NCBI GenBank assembly: GCA_016788565.1
Contig: JAEUSP010000136.1
Coordinates: 62,001 to 126,000, forward strand
DNA: 64,000 bases
Origin: Chlorobiota bacterium
GTDB taxonomy: Bacteria; Bacteroidota; Ignavibacteria; OLB7
Reading direction: 5' to 3'
Shown here: positions 29,240 through 38,038 of the stretch, one piece after another
How positions within the stretch are numbered: position 1 is the first letter of the stretch
Layout of the letters: every line of letters begins with the position of its first letter
The notes under the pieces: generated by a model
Told to the model about the DNA's origin: nothing
Database searches by the model: none
What the model saw: the letters and a program-made list of their open reading frames with translations, nothing else
Translations under genes and position numbers: made by a program

Positions 29240-32200
29240 TCACCAACTCACCCCCACGGCAAACCGGTACTTGGCTCCCGATTCGCGGAGCAGTGGCGAG
29301 CTTGCCCACAATGGCAGATGCAGGCTTAGCCGAACCGGTGCTGGCGAATCCAGCGCGGCAATCACCACCGACGGAAGGAAGAGTTCATCAAGAAATTCCA
29401 GAAGATCAACCGAGGCGATAACCCCTGCTTCGGCATGGATTGTTTTGAAGCCGTCGAACGTCACTTCCCCCGGGAACAGCCAGCCAGCCGCGCCATAGGC
29501 CGAAACGTCAAACTCACGCAGGTACGGCGTGGAGATCAGCCACGCGAACGGGTTCAGATTGCCGAACGTCAGCCGTCCGTTCAGCAGGCTGCGGCCATAA
29601 CGCAGCCCCGAATCACCGCTACCATCCAGCAGTGAAAGAAGGAAGCCCTCGGTTGGAAGCGCAAGATGATTGCGCGCCGCAAATTCGGGCCGTGCGTTCA
29701 TTGCCAGCCGCTGGATTGGGTTCTGGTGCATCTGGCGGGAACGTGCCCCAGCCGCATTGAACAACCGCTGGGCCGGCGGTTCCCCCTGGGAAGTTCCGGC
29801 AAACAGATCGCCACCGAACTGCACCCCCAGCCAACGCCACCCGCCACTGCTTTGCAACGTCCACTGGGCGAACTCATTGCGGCTGGCAACGCTGGCATCA
29901 AAACTTGCGTCGGCACGGAAGAAGTTCCGTAACCGTTGCCGCGTGGCGAACTGATAGCCAAAACTGATAGTGTTGGTTGGCCCATCGCTCCACGGCGCAA
30001 CAGCGTTCGGATAATTCCCCCCAACCAACTCTTCGCGCTCGGCTGCCAGACGGAAGGTGTGCGGTGAGTATTGCCCAGCGGTTGGTTGCGGAATTTTTTT
30101 TGTGAGCTGCAATCCCCACGCCTGCACGCCATCGTTGTTGGTTGCAAACAACGCAATCCGCGACTGGCGGCCAAGCAGATCGAAGGTGCTGTTGTAGCGA
30201 AAATCGTAATCCACCCGCCCCGATTGTAGGTTGTAGTAGATGCCAGCTTTTGTGTTGTAGCGGTCGTAGATGTAGCCGCCATCGGCCACAAACCCGGGCT
30301 GAACTCCGTCGGCTTGTGAGTACCAAAGCGTTGGGCGCAGCCGAACCGCGTACTGATCTAACGGCTGCGCGTACTCCCAGCGAGTCCACCAGCCAACGCT
30401 GCTTTCCGGAAGCAGATTTCCCAGAAACCGCCCGCTTGCGGTGTTGTTGGTGCGGTCCAAATCCAGCATCGTCAGCGATGGATCCACCACCGCTTTCACC
30501 ACACGTTTCGGGGTGATGAACGCCGTGCTGTACTCACGTTCCATCCATTTCCAGCGGGGCAGATTGAAGCTCACCCCCGGCTTCCGCCAAAGCTCAACCG
30601 GGATGTTGGCGGTGGCAATGGTTCCATCGTCGTAGTACAGCTGAAGGTCCAACGGCATCACAATCTGGTCGCGGTTGGAAAGCTGCAATGTTGTCTGCCA
30701 CGTGCCGTCGGGGGATTGCTGCGAGCCGAGCGCGTCAATGGAGTAATCGCAGGTTTTGTTTTGGATGATCCACTCGTTGAAGAACCAATCCATCCGCAGC
30801 CCTGTGGCATCTTCCATCACCTTTTCAAAATCGCGGTAGCTTGGGTGGCGGTATCGCCAGCGGCTGGTGTAGGTTCGCATCCCGTGATCGAACAGCGAAT
30901 CCCCCACCATGTCGCGCAGCATCCGGAGCACCGCCATCCCTTTGTAATAGACCTCGGTGGCGGTGCGGCCATCGCTGTGCCAATCATGGAAGGTGGAAAG
31001 GGGTTCGATAAATCCGCCAACCGTTAGGCCGTAGGTGGTTTCCACATCATGCCAGGGGTGGTCATCCCACGGATACACCATCCGCTCCAACCCGGTGTAG
31101 GGGTTTGTCCGCAGCGGGAACAACACGTTCCGCATTGCCTCCTCGGTCAGGAACTGCGCAAAGCCTTCATCCATCCAGGCTTCTTGGGTTTCGTTGTTGC
31201 CAACCATTCCGTAAAACCACTGGTGGGCAAGCTCGTGGGCAATCACCGAGGCCAGCGATTCCGCATCACGGTAGCCGGTAATCATCACCAGCATGGGGTA
31301 CTCCATCCCCCCATCGCCGGCCATTGCAACGGTGAATTGGGGCCAGGTGTAATCGCCAAACCGGCGGGTGAAGTACTCCATCGAGCGGATGGTGTACTCG
31401 GCAGCGTGCTGCCAAGCAAAAGCAATGCTTTGCTTGGCCAAAAAGTGCAGGGTGATGCCGTTCCATTCTGCGATTTGGTGGATGTAATCGGGGTCGGCAA
31501 CCCACGCAAAATCGTGCACGTTCTCGGCACGGAATCGCCACGTCTTCAGCCCCGTTTCCCCTTTTGCTGGCTGGGTGATTGTGGTGTCGCGGTAGGGAAC
31601 CGGGGATGAAACTGGATTACTGATTGGATCCTCAATTCGTATGGAAGCGTCCGATGCGCGCGCCCCACGAATTCCCGATTTGGATGCGTCGCTTTTGGGG
31701 AACGTCACCTCATATCCGCAGCGGACTTCTTGCGGGTTTGTCACGGTCCCGGTTGCGCCCACCACGTAGCGCGCCGGCAGCGTAATCGCCACGTTGAAAT
31801 CCCCCCACACCCCGTAGAATTCACGCCCGGCGTACTCATCGTTGTGCCAGCCGCTGGCATCATACTCACACAGTTTTGGATACCACTGCGACATCGAGAA
31901 CTCCACCCCTTCGCGGCTCATCCAGCCGCCGCGCCGCGTCACTTTGGGGATGTGTGTGCGCCAGGTCATGGCAAGCGAAGTAGTCCCGCCCGGGGGAATC
32001 GGCTGGGCAAGTTGCACGCGAAGAATCGTTTCCTCCACACGCCAATCCACAGCACGCCCGTCTTGCATCAGTGCCGAAATTTTTACTTCTCCCTGCTCAT
32101 CGGGTGCAAGCTGGCCAATCCGCAAGTGGCCATCGGGAAGCGCGGCATTGCGCCGGTCCATCACGCTTCCCGGCTTGAAGGCTTCGTAGTAAAGGTGGTA

Positions 32201-32392
32201 GAAAATTTCGCGGAGAGTGTCGGGGGAGTTGTTGGTGTAGCGCAACGTCTGCTTCCCATCGTAACTGTGGGCGGGAACGTCAAGCGTGATCTCCATGGTA
32301 TATTCAACCCGCTGCTGCCAGGCAACGGCAGCCGAAACCGGAAGCAGTGAAAGAAAGGCAAGCAGCGGAAGGGAGCGAAACAGAAGCAGCAT
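29240..32392 (-). CDS. Secreted M1-family metallopeptidase (aminopeptidase N-like)
   Basis: The 1050-residue protein has a signal peptide (MLLLFRSLPLLAFLSLLP...AAVA) and an M1 layout. The N-terminal saddle domain starts YTMEITLDVPAHSYDGKQTLRY, and the zinc site is HELAHQW (H386, E387, H390) with the third ligand E409 in MDEGFAQF. The exopeptidase GAMEN motif is replaced by GDGGMEYPMLVM, which is common in this secreted subgroup. After the catalytic domain come about 400 residues that look beta-rich and may sit at or in the outer membrane (inference from alternating strands ending in VGVSW). It probably acts in the periplasm or on the surface, trimming peptides. The start at 32392 gives a clean signal peptide; an open frame continues to 32443. 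It is divergent from ygfZ with a 68-bp spacer. Confidence 0.88.
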   Translation of the reverse strand: MLLLFRSLPLLAFLSLLPVSAAVAWQQRVEYTMEITLDVPAHSYDGKQTLRYTNNSPDTLREIFYHLYYEAFKPGSVMDRRNAALPDGHLRIGQLAPDEQGEVKISALMQDGRAVDWRVEETILRVQLAQPIPPGGTTSLAMTWRTHIPKVTRRGGWMSREGVEFSMSQWYPKLCEYDASGWHNDEYAGREFYGVWGDFNVAITLPARYVVGATGTVTNPQEVRCGYEVTFPKSDASKSGIRGARASDASIRIEDPISNPVSSPVPYRDTTITQPAKGETGLKTWRFRAENVHDFAWVADPDYIHQIAEWNGITLHFLAKQSIAFAWQHAAEYTIRSMEYFTRRFGDYTWPQFTVAMAGDGGMEYPMLVMITGYRDAESLASVIAHELAHQWFYGMVGNNETQEAWMDEGFAQFLTEEAMRNVLFPLRTNPYTGLERMVYPWDDHPWHDVETTYGLTVGGFIEPLSTFHDWHSDGRTATEVYYKGMAVLRMLRDMVGDSLFDHGMRTYTSRWRYRHPSYRDFEKVMEDATGLRMDWFFNEWIIQNKTCDYSIDALGSQQSPDGTWQTTLQLSNRDQIVMPLDLQLYYDDGTIATANIPVELWRKPGVSFNLPRWKWMEREYSTAFITPKRVVKAVVDPSLTMLDLDRTNNTASGRFLGNLLPESSVGWWTRWEYAQPLDQYAVRLRPTLWYSQADGVQPGFVADGGYIYDRYNTKAGIYYNLQSGRVDYDFRYNSTFDLLGRQSRIALFATNNDGVQAWGLQLTKKIPQPTAGQYSPHTFRLAAEREELVGGNYPNAVAPWSDGPTNTISFGYQFATRQRLRNFFRADASFDASVASRNEFAQWTLQSSGGWRWLGVQFGGDLFAGTSQGEPPAQRLFNAAGARSRQMHQNPIQRLAMNARPEFAARNHLALPTEGFLLSLLDGSGDSGLRYGRSLLNGRLTFGNLNPFAWLISTPYLREFDVSAYGAAGWLFPGEVTFDGFKTIHAEAGVIASVDLLEFLDELFLPSVVIAALDSPAPVRLSLHLPLWASSPLLRESGAKYRFAVGVSW

Positions 32393-32460
32393 GACGGAAG
32401 GGGGATGGAACGTTATTGTGGAGTTCAAGGTTTTCAACATCATTCATTCTTCATCAACTG

Positions 32461-33474
32461 ATGCTTACCAGCATTCCAAATTCTGAGCAGTATTCCGCCG
32501 CACGCAACGGCACGGTGTTCGTCCGTTTTCAGCAGCGCGGCATCATTCGCGGAACCGGCAGCGACCGGCTTGATCTTCTGCACCGGCTTTCCACCAACGC
32601 CGTTGGCCAGCTTGGGCTGGGGGAGGAAGCCACCACGATACTCAGTTCCGACAAAGGGCGGATTGTTGAGGTCCCACGGGTTCTGGCATTTGCCGACCAC
32701 CTGTTGATGATCCTGGTTGGGGACGACGTGGCCGGCGTGCGGGCGTGGCTGGATAAATATACCATCATGGATGACTTCGCCACCGCCGACGCAACCCCCG
32801 AATTTGCGGCCATTGGCGTGTTTGGCCAGCAAGCAAAATCGCAGCTTTCCGCCGCGCTTGGCACCACCCCGCCCGATGCCGGAACCTACTCCATTTCCGA
32901 AACGGGAACCATTATCCTTCGCGACACGCGGCTGAACGGTGCGGGTGCGTTTTTGCTGCTGGTTCCTATCCCCCAGCTGGCTTCGTTTTCCAACCGGCTG
33001 GCTCAGCAGAGCATCCCGGAAATTTCCGTTGCAACCTGGCAAGCCTTGCGGATTGAAGCCGGGCAACCCTGGATTGGTGCCGAACTCAGCCAAAACTACA
33101 ACCCGCTGGAAGCCGGCCTTTCCCAGTTCATCTCCTGGACCAAAGGGTGCTACATCGGTCAAGAAATTATCGCCCGGTTGGACACCTACGACAAGGTCCA
33201 ACGCCACTTGATGGGGGTGATACTGGAAGGCTTTGACCGCTCCGAAATAGAGACCGCAACGGAGCTTGAAGTCCACGACCCGGTGGAGGCGAAGAAGATT
33301 GGGATTATCACCTCGCTCGCGGAATCGCCGGGGCTTGGCAAACAGATTGCTCTGGCCTACATCCGCACGCAGCACGCGATACCGGGCTATCGGGTGGAGC
33401 TACGTTCGGCAGCCCAGCAAGGTGGGGGGAAGCCCACGCAAGGTGAGTTAGTGAATTTGCCTTTTGCGCTGTAG
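32461..33474 (+). CDS. ygfZ: Folate-binding protein YgfZ (GcvT-like)
   Basis: The 337-residue protein carries the family signature KGCYIGQEIIARLDTYDKVQRHL with the conserved C230. The GcvT-like N-terminal fold starts VFVRFQQRGIIRGTGSDRLDLLHRLSTN. YgfZ binds tetrahydrofolate and supports repair or assembly of certain Fe-S enzymes such as MiaB; it is cytoplasmic and not a true aminomethyltransferase. ATG 32461 is chosen over an open frame from 32416 because the shorter form starts just before homology and leaves a spacer for the divergent M1 gene. Downstream lies a long 7-bp tandem repeat tract. Confidence 0.88.
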   Translation: MLTSIPNSEQYSAARNGTVFVRFQQRGIIRGTGSDRLDLLHRLSTNAVGQLGLGEEATTILSSDKGRIVEVPRVLAFADHLLMILVGDDVAGVRAWLDKYTIMDDFATADATPEFAAIGVFGQQAKSQLSAALGTTPPDAGTYSISETGTIILRDTRLNGAGAFLLLVPIPQLASFSNRLAQQSIPEISVATWQALRIEAGQPWIGAELSQNYNPLEAGLSQFISWTKGCYIGQEIIARLDTYDKVQRHLMGVILEGFDRSEIETATELEVHDPVEAKKIGIITSLAESPGLGKQIALAYIRTQHAIPGYRVELRSAAQQGGGKPTQGELVNLPFAL

Positions 33475-33486
33475 CCACACCACCGG

Positions 33487-33714
33487 AATGCCGAATGTCG
33501 AATGTCGAATGCCGAATGTCGAATGTCGAATGCCGAATGCCGAATGCCGAATGTCGAATGCCAAATGTCGAATGCCGAATGTCGAATGTCGAATGCCGAA
33601 TGTCGAATGCCGAATGCTGAATGTCGAATGCCAAATGTCGAATGCCAAATGCCAAATGCCGAATGCCGAATGCTGAATGTCGAATGTCGAATGCCAAGTG
33701 TCGAATGCCAAATG
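33487..33714. repeat. Heptanucleotide tandem repeat (AATGYCR)n, about 32 units
   Basis: The unit is AATGCCG, AATGTCG or AATGCCA, with rare AATGCTG and AAGTGTCG variants, repeated head to tail for 228 bp. The period is 7, not a multiple of 3, and no RBS or signal marks a gene, so it is non-coding. It resembles the heptamer short tandem repeats described in cyanobacteria and is likely variable in copy number between strains. Confidence 0.95.
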
Positions 33715-33723
33715 GACTTTTGC

Positions 33724-33768
33724 CACTGACCACTGACTAATGACCACTGACTAATGACTAATGACCAC
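33724..33768. repeat. CACTGAC/CTAATGAC tandem repeat (site 2)
   Basis: Units of ACTGACCACTGACTAATGACC follow directly on the heptamer tract. They are the reverse-orientation relative of the tracts at 29062 and 58117. They are non-coding. Confidence 0.65.
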
Positions 33769-33826
33769 GAAGCCACTGAAAAACAAACTCCCCACCACTC
33801 TTAACTAAGTTCACAGATTTTTTTTT

Positions 33827-34588
33827 ATGCCAAACACCATTTTCATCACCGGTGCTGGCCGCCGAATTGGGCGGGGGCTGGCGTTGCGGTTTGCCAAGCG
33901 GAACTGGAACGTTGCGGTCCACTACGGCCGATCGGAAGAAGCCGCCCAGCAAACCCTTCGCGACGTTGAGTCGGTTGGCGCAAAGGGCCTGCTGGTGCAA
34001 GCCGATGTTCGCAACCGCACCGAAATCCGCAACGCCATTGCCGAAGCCGCCCAGCATTTTGGGGGCATTGATGTGCTGGTGAACAACGCCGCAATCTATC
34101 CCCCCCCGCGCCCGATTGCCGATGTCACCGAAGAACTGTGGCGTGGGGTGCTGGAAACCAATTTGTTCAGCGAATTTTTTGCGGCCCAGGCGGCGGCAGA
34201 AATCATGCAACAACAGCCGATTAACGGGCGTGGTGAGCAGGGGCGCATCATCAACTTTGCATCGCTGGGGGCCTACCAAATCTGGCGCGATCGCATTCCG
34301 TACAACGTTGCCAAAGCGGCGGTGCTGCAACTCACTCGCGCACTGGCACGGGCGCTGGCGCCAACAATTCCGGTGAACGCTGTTGCCCCCGGAACTATTG
34401 AGATACCGGAAGACCCCGCCCCCGGCACGTTAATTTCTGCCAACCGAATCCCCGCCCGCCGCTACGGCACGATTGATGATATTTTCAACGCCGTCTGGTT
34501 TTTTGCTAACGACTCCAGCTACATCACCGGCCAAACACTGCTGATTGATGGCGGACTAAGCATTGCCCAGGAGACATCGCAGGAGTGA
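33827..34588 (+). CDS. SDR-family oxidoreductase, pteridine-reductase-like
   Basis: The 253-residue classical short-chain dehydrogenase has the cofactor motif ITGAGRRIGRGLA (T8-G15), NNAAIYPP, and the active-site residues S146, Y159 and K163 (YNVAK). It also has the C-terminal YITGQTLLIDGG. The double-Arg TGAGRRIG loop is typical of NADPH-using members, including pteridine reductases and FolM-like enzymes, so reduction of a pterin is one possibility. A role as a generic 3-oxoacyl reductase cannot be excluded. It stands alone between the heptamer tract and a lipoprotein gene. Confidence 0.82.
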   Translation: MPNTIFITGAGRRIGRGLALRFAKRNWNVAVHYGRSEEAAQQTLRDVESVGAKGLLVQADVRNRTEIRNAIAEAAQHFGGIDVLVNNAAIYPPPRPIADVTEELWRGVLETNLFSEFFAAQAAAEIMQQQPINGRGEQGRIINFASLGAYQIWRDRIPYNVAKAAVLQLTRALARALAPTIPVNAVAPGTIEIPEDPAPGTLISANRIPARRYGTIDDIFNAVWFFANDSSYITGQTLLIDGGLSIAQETSQE

Positions 34589-34726
34589 GTAGCGCGGGGA
34601 ATTTCCGGGGGCAGTAACATTCCACCTTGCACCGAGTGTTAGCGCACATTCAAGAACAATTCAACTCCCCGTGGGCGCACTGGCTGCGGGGGCACACATC
34701 ATAACTTGAACAACCAACAAGCCGTA

Positions 34727-35494
34727 ATGAAACGCATTTCTGCAACGCTCCTTCTGCTTTGCTTCACGATTGCCGCCTGTGGCAAAAAAGCTGACGAGCC
34801 AAAGAACGCTGGCGACACCGCCACGATGAAACAACCCGCCGCCGAAGCAACCGCCACAACCGCCGGCAGCGGACAAGGGGATATGAAAGTGAAATCGGGG
34901 ATGGTCGAAATGGAGATGAAAGCCATGGGCCAAACCATGAAAATGGTGATGTACTGGGACGACAACGGCGCACGCAAATCTGGCGAAATGAACGCCGAGG
35001 TGATGGGGAAGCCGATGAACATGAGAATGATTGAAAAAGATGGCACTCAGTACAGCTACGATGCCTCAGGAAAAACCGGGATCAAAATGCCAGCCAAAGG
35101 CGGGCTGATGGGGGATCAAACCCCCGACATCACCAAGCTGAGCGACGAAGAGAAAAAAGCGATTAACCTTCAGGAGCTTGCCGGGAAAGAACTGTTGGGG
35201 AAGGCGTGCAAAGGCTACAGCTTCACCAAAGATGGCATTGCCGCAAAAGTGTGGATGTGGGAGAACATCCCGCTGATGTTGGAATCCAACGCCAACGGAA
35301 TGAGCATGACGATGACCGCCACAAAATTGGAAACCGACATCAGCGTCCCAGCCGAAAAATTTGAGGTCCCCGCCGATGTCAAATTCACCGAAGCTGGCAC
35401 GCCCGCAGCAGCGATGCCAAGTGCCCCCGGCGCACCCAGTGCCCCCGGCGCGCCAACGCCCGCACCGGCAGCGCCGGCAACACCAACAAAATAA
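34727..35494 (+). CDS. Lipoprotein with Met-rich domain and Pro/Ala tail
   Basis: The 255-residue product has a lipobox (TIAAC, C18). Next is a Lys/Thr/Ala linker, then a Met-rich beta segment (VEMEMKAMGQTMKMVMYW ... GKPMNMRMIEK), a helical KLSDEEKKAINLQEL stretch, and a domain ending AEKFEVPADVKFTEAG. The tail is low-complexity Ala/Pro/Gly (APGAPSAPGAPTPAPAAP). Clusters of Met can bind copper(I), but no Cys/His site supports that here, so the function stays unknown. ATG 34727 is used; a TTG 21 nt upstream is possible but adds nothing. It is followed by a strong hairpin terminator. Confidence 0.75.
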   Translation: MKRISATLLLLCFTIAACGKKADEPKNAGDTATMKQPAAEATATTAGSGQGDMKVKSGMVEMEMKAMGQTMKMVMYWDDNGARKSGEMNAEVMGKPMNMRMIEKDGTQYSYDASGKTGIKMPAKGGLMGDQTPDITKLSDEEKKAINLQELAGKELLGKACKGYSFTKDGIAAKVWMWENIPLMLESNANGMSMTMTATKLETDISVPAEKFEVPADVKFTEAGTPAAAMPSAPGAPSAPGAPTPAPAAPATPTK

Positions 35495-35518
35495 ACTGCT
35501 GCAATCACGCACACTACC

Positions 35519-35563
35519 AGAAAGGGGGAACCATTCGGCACCGAATGGTTCCCCCTTTGTTTG
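35519..35563 (+). terminator. Terminator after the Met-rich lipoprotein gene
   Basis: A perfect 18-bp stem (35521-35538 with 35541-35558, arm AAAGGGGGAACCATTCGG) has a 2-nt loop and is followed by TTTGTTTG-like sequence. It sits between convergent genes and may also limit read-through from the minus strand. Confidence 0.85.
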
Positions 35564-35592
35564 CTGCTGGCAGTTCAGCAATTACCGCATGA

Positions 35593-36969
35593 TTACGGCA
35601 TGATCGCCACCGTTGTGTGCAGTCCCCGCTGGCCACACTGCACCGTCACCAGATAACTTCCCGCCCCAATCACCCCCGTTTTCATCCAAAACATTCCGAA
35701 CCCTGTTGCGCCTTCGTCGTTGTAGTTTTGGCGGAGCGTCACCTCGCCAAGTGCTTGCACTTTGAAGGTGTTCATGTTGAGGATTGTGGCACTGCATGGG
35801 GTGTCCGTGGACCACTCGCCAAGCGGCACACGCAGCCAAGCAACCGCCCCGCCAACAGCAATGCTGGGAAGGATAGAAAACTTCATCGGCTCCTTTGGCC
35901 CGTCGGGGATGCGCGCCACCATTGGGTGCAATCCAATTCCGGTAAGCCTTGCAAGGAACAGCCCTTGCGTGCGGTCGCTCCATTTGTGGGCAATGTCGTT
36001 TAGCTGGCGGCTGCATGAGGTGAGATACCACCGCCCTTCCCACTCCACAATTTCCCCGGCGTGTGCGGTGGATAAAAAGTATTCGGCGCGGTCGCGGAAA
36101 TCAAGCGGGGTTTCGCTGATGATGTACCGCATCCCCGACCCGCTTTTGTAGAACAGATAGTACAACTCATCTTTTTTTATCACACACGGCGACTCGGGGT
36201 GCATGTAGCTGAAGGCATCGTAGCCGTTGGTTCGGCGCACCATCACCGGGCCGCGGTCAGTCCAGTTCAGTAAATCGGGCGAGGTGGCGGCGGCAACGCA
36301 ACTGAACTCCTGGTCGGCACGCCCCTTTGCTTCGTCCTGGCGTAGCCGCGCAACAAAGTACATGATGTAGCCAATCCCCGGCTCAAAATAGATGTGAGGG
36401 TCGCGCTCCGAAACCCGAATCGCTGCGCCGCTGGCATCGCGGAACAGCGGGTTGTCGGGATGCTGCGCCCACGTGGTTAAGTCGGTGGAGGTGGCCAAGC
36501 AAAGATGCTCGCCCGCCATTGGCGAACCCGGCGTTCCGGTGTAGAACATAAAGTAGATGCCCTCCCGCTCAATCACATACGGCGCATAAACATGGCCCGC
36601 ATTGAACGATCCCGCAGGGCCGACGCTGAACGCCGGCGGCAGCACCTTCCACGTTAGCAAATCGGGGCTGACCGCGTGACCGATTTCAGCTTCGTTGCCG
36701 TCGCGATACCACTTCTTGCTGCTGATCTGGCCGGTGGTGTAGAACAGATGCCACAACGAATCTTTGCGGATCAAGCAATGGTCGTTGATGTAGCGGCCCG
36801 GGATTTCCAACACCGTGCGGAACAGCAGGCTATCGTTGCGCAATGCGGCGGGATCAATGGCTTGCGCAGAAAGTTGCGCAACGCCAACCAGCAGAACAAT
36901 CAGCAGAAGAGGAGAGCGGTGGGTTATACTCCAAACAGAGTGGTTTGCGAAAAACTTAATCACTGTCAT
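35593..36969 (-). CDS. Secreted five-bladed-propeller glycosidase-like protein (GH43/GH32 type)
   Basis: The protein has an export signal (about 30 residues ending VAQLSAQA) and repeated propeller blades typical of GH32/GH43/GH130 enzymes: INDHCLIRKDSLWHLFYTT, YAPYVIEREGIYFMFYTG, RDPHIYFEPGIGYIMYF, and HPESPCVIKKDELYYLFYKSG. Acidic residues in NDHC, RDPH and HPESP are candidate catalytic positions. The last 60 residues (ending GAGSYLVTVQCG...TTVAIMP) look like a small beta-sandwich and could be a T9SS-type sorting domain (weak inference). The frame is open to 37044, but the first 25 residues (…WIPAFAGMT) are translation of a palindromic repeat; I therefore use ATG 36969, with GTG 36963 as an alternative. 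It follows the ROK kinase gene by 84 bp. Confidence 0.65.
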   Translation of the reverse strand: MTVIKFFANHSVWSITHRSPLLLIVLLVGVAQLSAQAIDPAALRNDSLLFRTVLEIPGRYINDHCLIRKDSLWHLFYTTGQISSKKWYRDGNEAEIGHAVSPDLLTWKVLPPAFSVGPAGSFNAGHVYAPYVIEREGIYFMFYTGTPGSPMAGEHLCLATSTDLTTWAQHPDNPLFRDASGAAIRVSERDPHIYFEPGIGYIMYFVARLRQDEAKGRADQEFSCVAAATSPDLLNWTDRGPVMVRRTNGYDAFSYMHPESPCVIKKDELYYLFYKSGSGMRYIISETPLDFRDRAEYFLSTAHAGEIVEWEGRWYLTSCSRQLNDIAHKWSDRTQGLFLARLTGIGLHPMVARIPDGPKEPMKFSILPSIAVGGAVAWLRVPLGEWSTDTPCSATILNMNTFKVQALGEVTLRQNYNDEGATGFGMFWMKTGVIGAGSYLVTVQCGQRGLHTTVAIMP

Positions 36970-36987
36970 TCCCGCGAAAGCGGGAAT
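36968..36987. repeat. Palindromic repeat at the 5' end of the glycosidase-like gene
   Basis: ATTCCCGC (36968-36975) and GCGGGAAT (36980-36987) form a perfect 8-bp stem with a GAAA loop. It is a widespread bacterial REP-like element that reads as PAFAGMT when translated. It overlaps the likely start codon of the 35593-36969 gene. Confidence 0.85.
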
Positions 36988-37053
36988 CCATAGCGCACCT
37001 GGCTGAGTAGAGTTTCGCAAATCAATTTGCACCGAGTATAGCATAATTTCAGT

Positions 37054-38034
37054 TCAGCAGTTCAGCAGTTCCGTTGCAAGCAGCCCCGCCCCAATCACCG
37101 CGCTGTCGTGGCCAAGCGCGGCCGGAAGCAGTTGGATGGAAGCAAGGGGAATGTAGAACACATGGTTGGCAAGATTGCGGCGCACCGGATTCAACAACCC
37201 TTCGCCCGTTTGGGCCACACCACCACCCAACACAATCGTCTGCGGCGCAAGCAGGTGGATGATGCTCCCCAAGCCTATCGCCAGATATTTCGCAGTCTGT
37301 TCCCACAGCATCCGGGCAAGCTGGTCGCCAGCGGCCGCGGCGGCAAACACTTGCTGGGCGGTTGGGGCCGATTGCGCCCCCAGCATCTGGCGCAGCACCG
37401 CGCCTTGCTCAGGATAGTCGGCTAAGGCCTGGCCTGCACGGCGTGCGATTGCGGTTCCGCTTGCCATCGTTTCCAAACATCCATGATTGCCGCAAGCGCA
37501 GCGGGGGCCATCGGTTTGCACGGTGATGTGGCCCACCTCACCCGCGCCGGAAGCCACACCGTGGTGGAGCTTCCCGTTCACGATCACCCCGCCGCCAATC
37601 CCCGTGCTGATGGTGAGATAGACCATGCTCATGGCACCCTTCCCCGCACCCAAACGATGTTCGGCAAGCGCGCCCACGTTGGCATCGTTATCCAACCCAG
37701 CCGGCGCGCCGAAGGCTTCGGAAAGTTGTTGGCGCAAGGGGATGTTCCGCCAGCCGGGAAGGTGAGGAAAATTGAGGACGGTTCCGGTAAGATGATCCAG
37801 CGGACCGCCGATTGAGATACCGATTCCAGCAAGCTGGCCATTGGATTCGGCAAGCAACTGGCGGCCAATTTTCACCAGTCGTTGGGTCACAACATCTGGC
37901 GTTCCTGGCAGAGGTATCGGCTCTTTCACCAACGCATCAAACGTTCCTGTTTGGCGGAACCGGGCCACCGGTGCAATCCCCACCGCCAGTTTTGTCCCGC
38001 CGATATCGAAGGCCAGAAGGAGGTTGTGCGGCAT
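37054..38034 (-). CDS. ROK-family sugar kinase (glucokinase-like)
   Basis: The 326-residue protein shows the ROK signature. The ATP phosphate loop is AFDIGGTKLAVG (from D10); the sugar-binding segment is GGPLDHLTGTVLNFPHLPGW; the catalytic segment is LDNDANVGALAEHRLGAG; and the zinc-binding motif is CACGNHGCLE. ROK kinases phosphorylate glucose, N-acetylglucosamine or N-acetylmannosamine in the cytoplasm; there is no N-terminal helix-turn-helix, so it is an enzyme rather than a NagC-type repressor. The start is 4 nt after the stop of the upstream penicillin-binding-protein gene, so translation is probably coupled. This context would suit a role in cell-wall sugar metabolism (inference). ATG 38034 is preferred over longer frames. 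Confidence 0.9.
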   Translation of the reverse strand: MPHNLLLAFDIGGTKLAVGIAPVARFRQTGTFDALVKEPIPLPGTPDVVTQRLVKIGRQLLAESNGQLAGIGISIGGPLDHLTGTVLNFPHLPGWRNIPLRQQLSEAFGAPAGLDNDANVGALAEHRLGAGKGAMSMVYLTISTGIGGGVIVNGKLHHGVASGAGEVGHITVQTDGPRCACGNHGCLETMASGTAIARRAGQALADYPEQGAVLRQMLGAQSAPTAQQVFAAAAAGDQLARMLWEQTAKYLAIGLGSIIHLLAPQTIVLGGGVAQTGEGLLNPVRRNLANHVFYIPLASIQLLPAALGHDSAVIGAGLLATELLNC

Positions 38035-38038
38035 AGAG

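Larger units (their letters stand above)
33475..33826. other. Gene-free region with heptamer tract and CAGTGGTCA-type repeats
   Basis: This 352-bp spacer is almost wholly repeats: the 7-bp tandem array at 33487-33714 followed by CACTGAC/CTAATGAC units at 33724-33768. Open frames across the array on both strands are artefacts of a stop-free 21-bp period. The last about 50 bp should contain the promoter of the SDR gene; no motif is clear. Confidence 0.75.

Noticed and set aside
33464-33776. ORFs on both strands across the heptamer tract (MPNVECR / FGIRHSAFD repeats)
   Set aside because: They arise only because the 7-bp unit gives a 21-bp stop-free cycle; there is no RBS and no domain.
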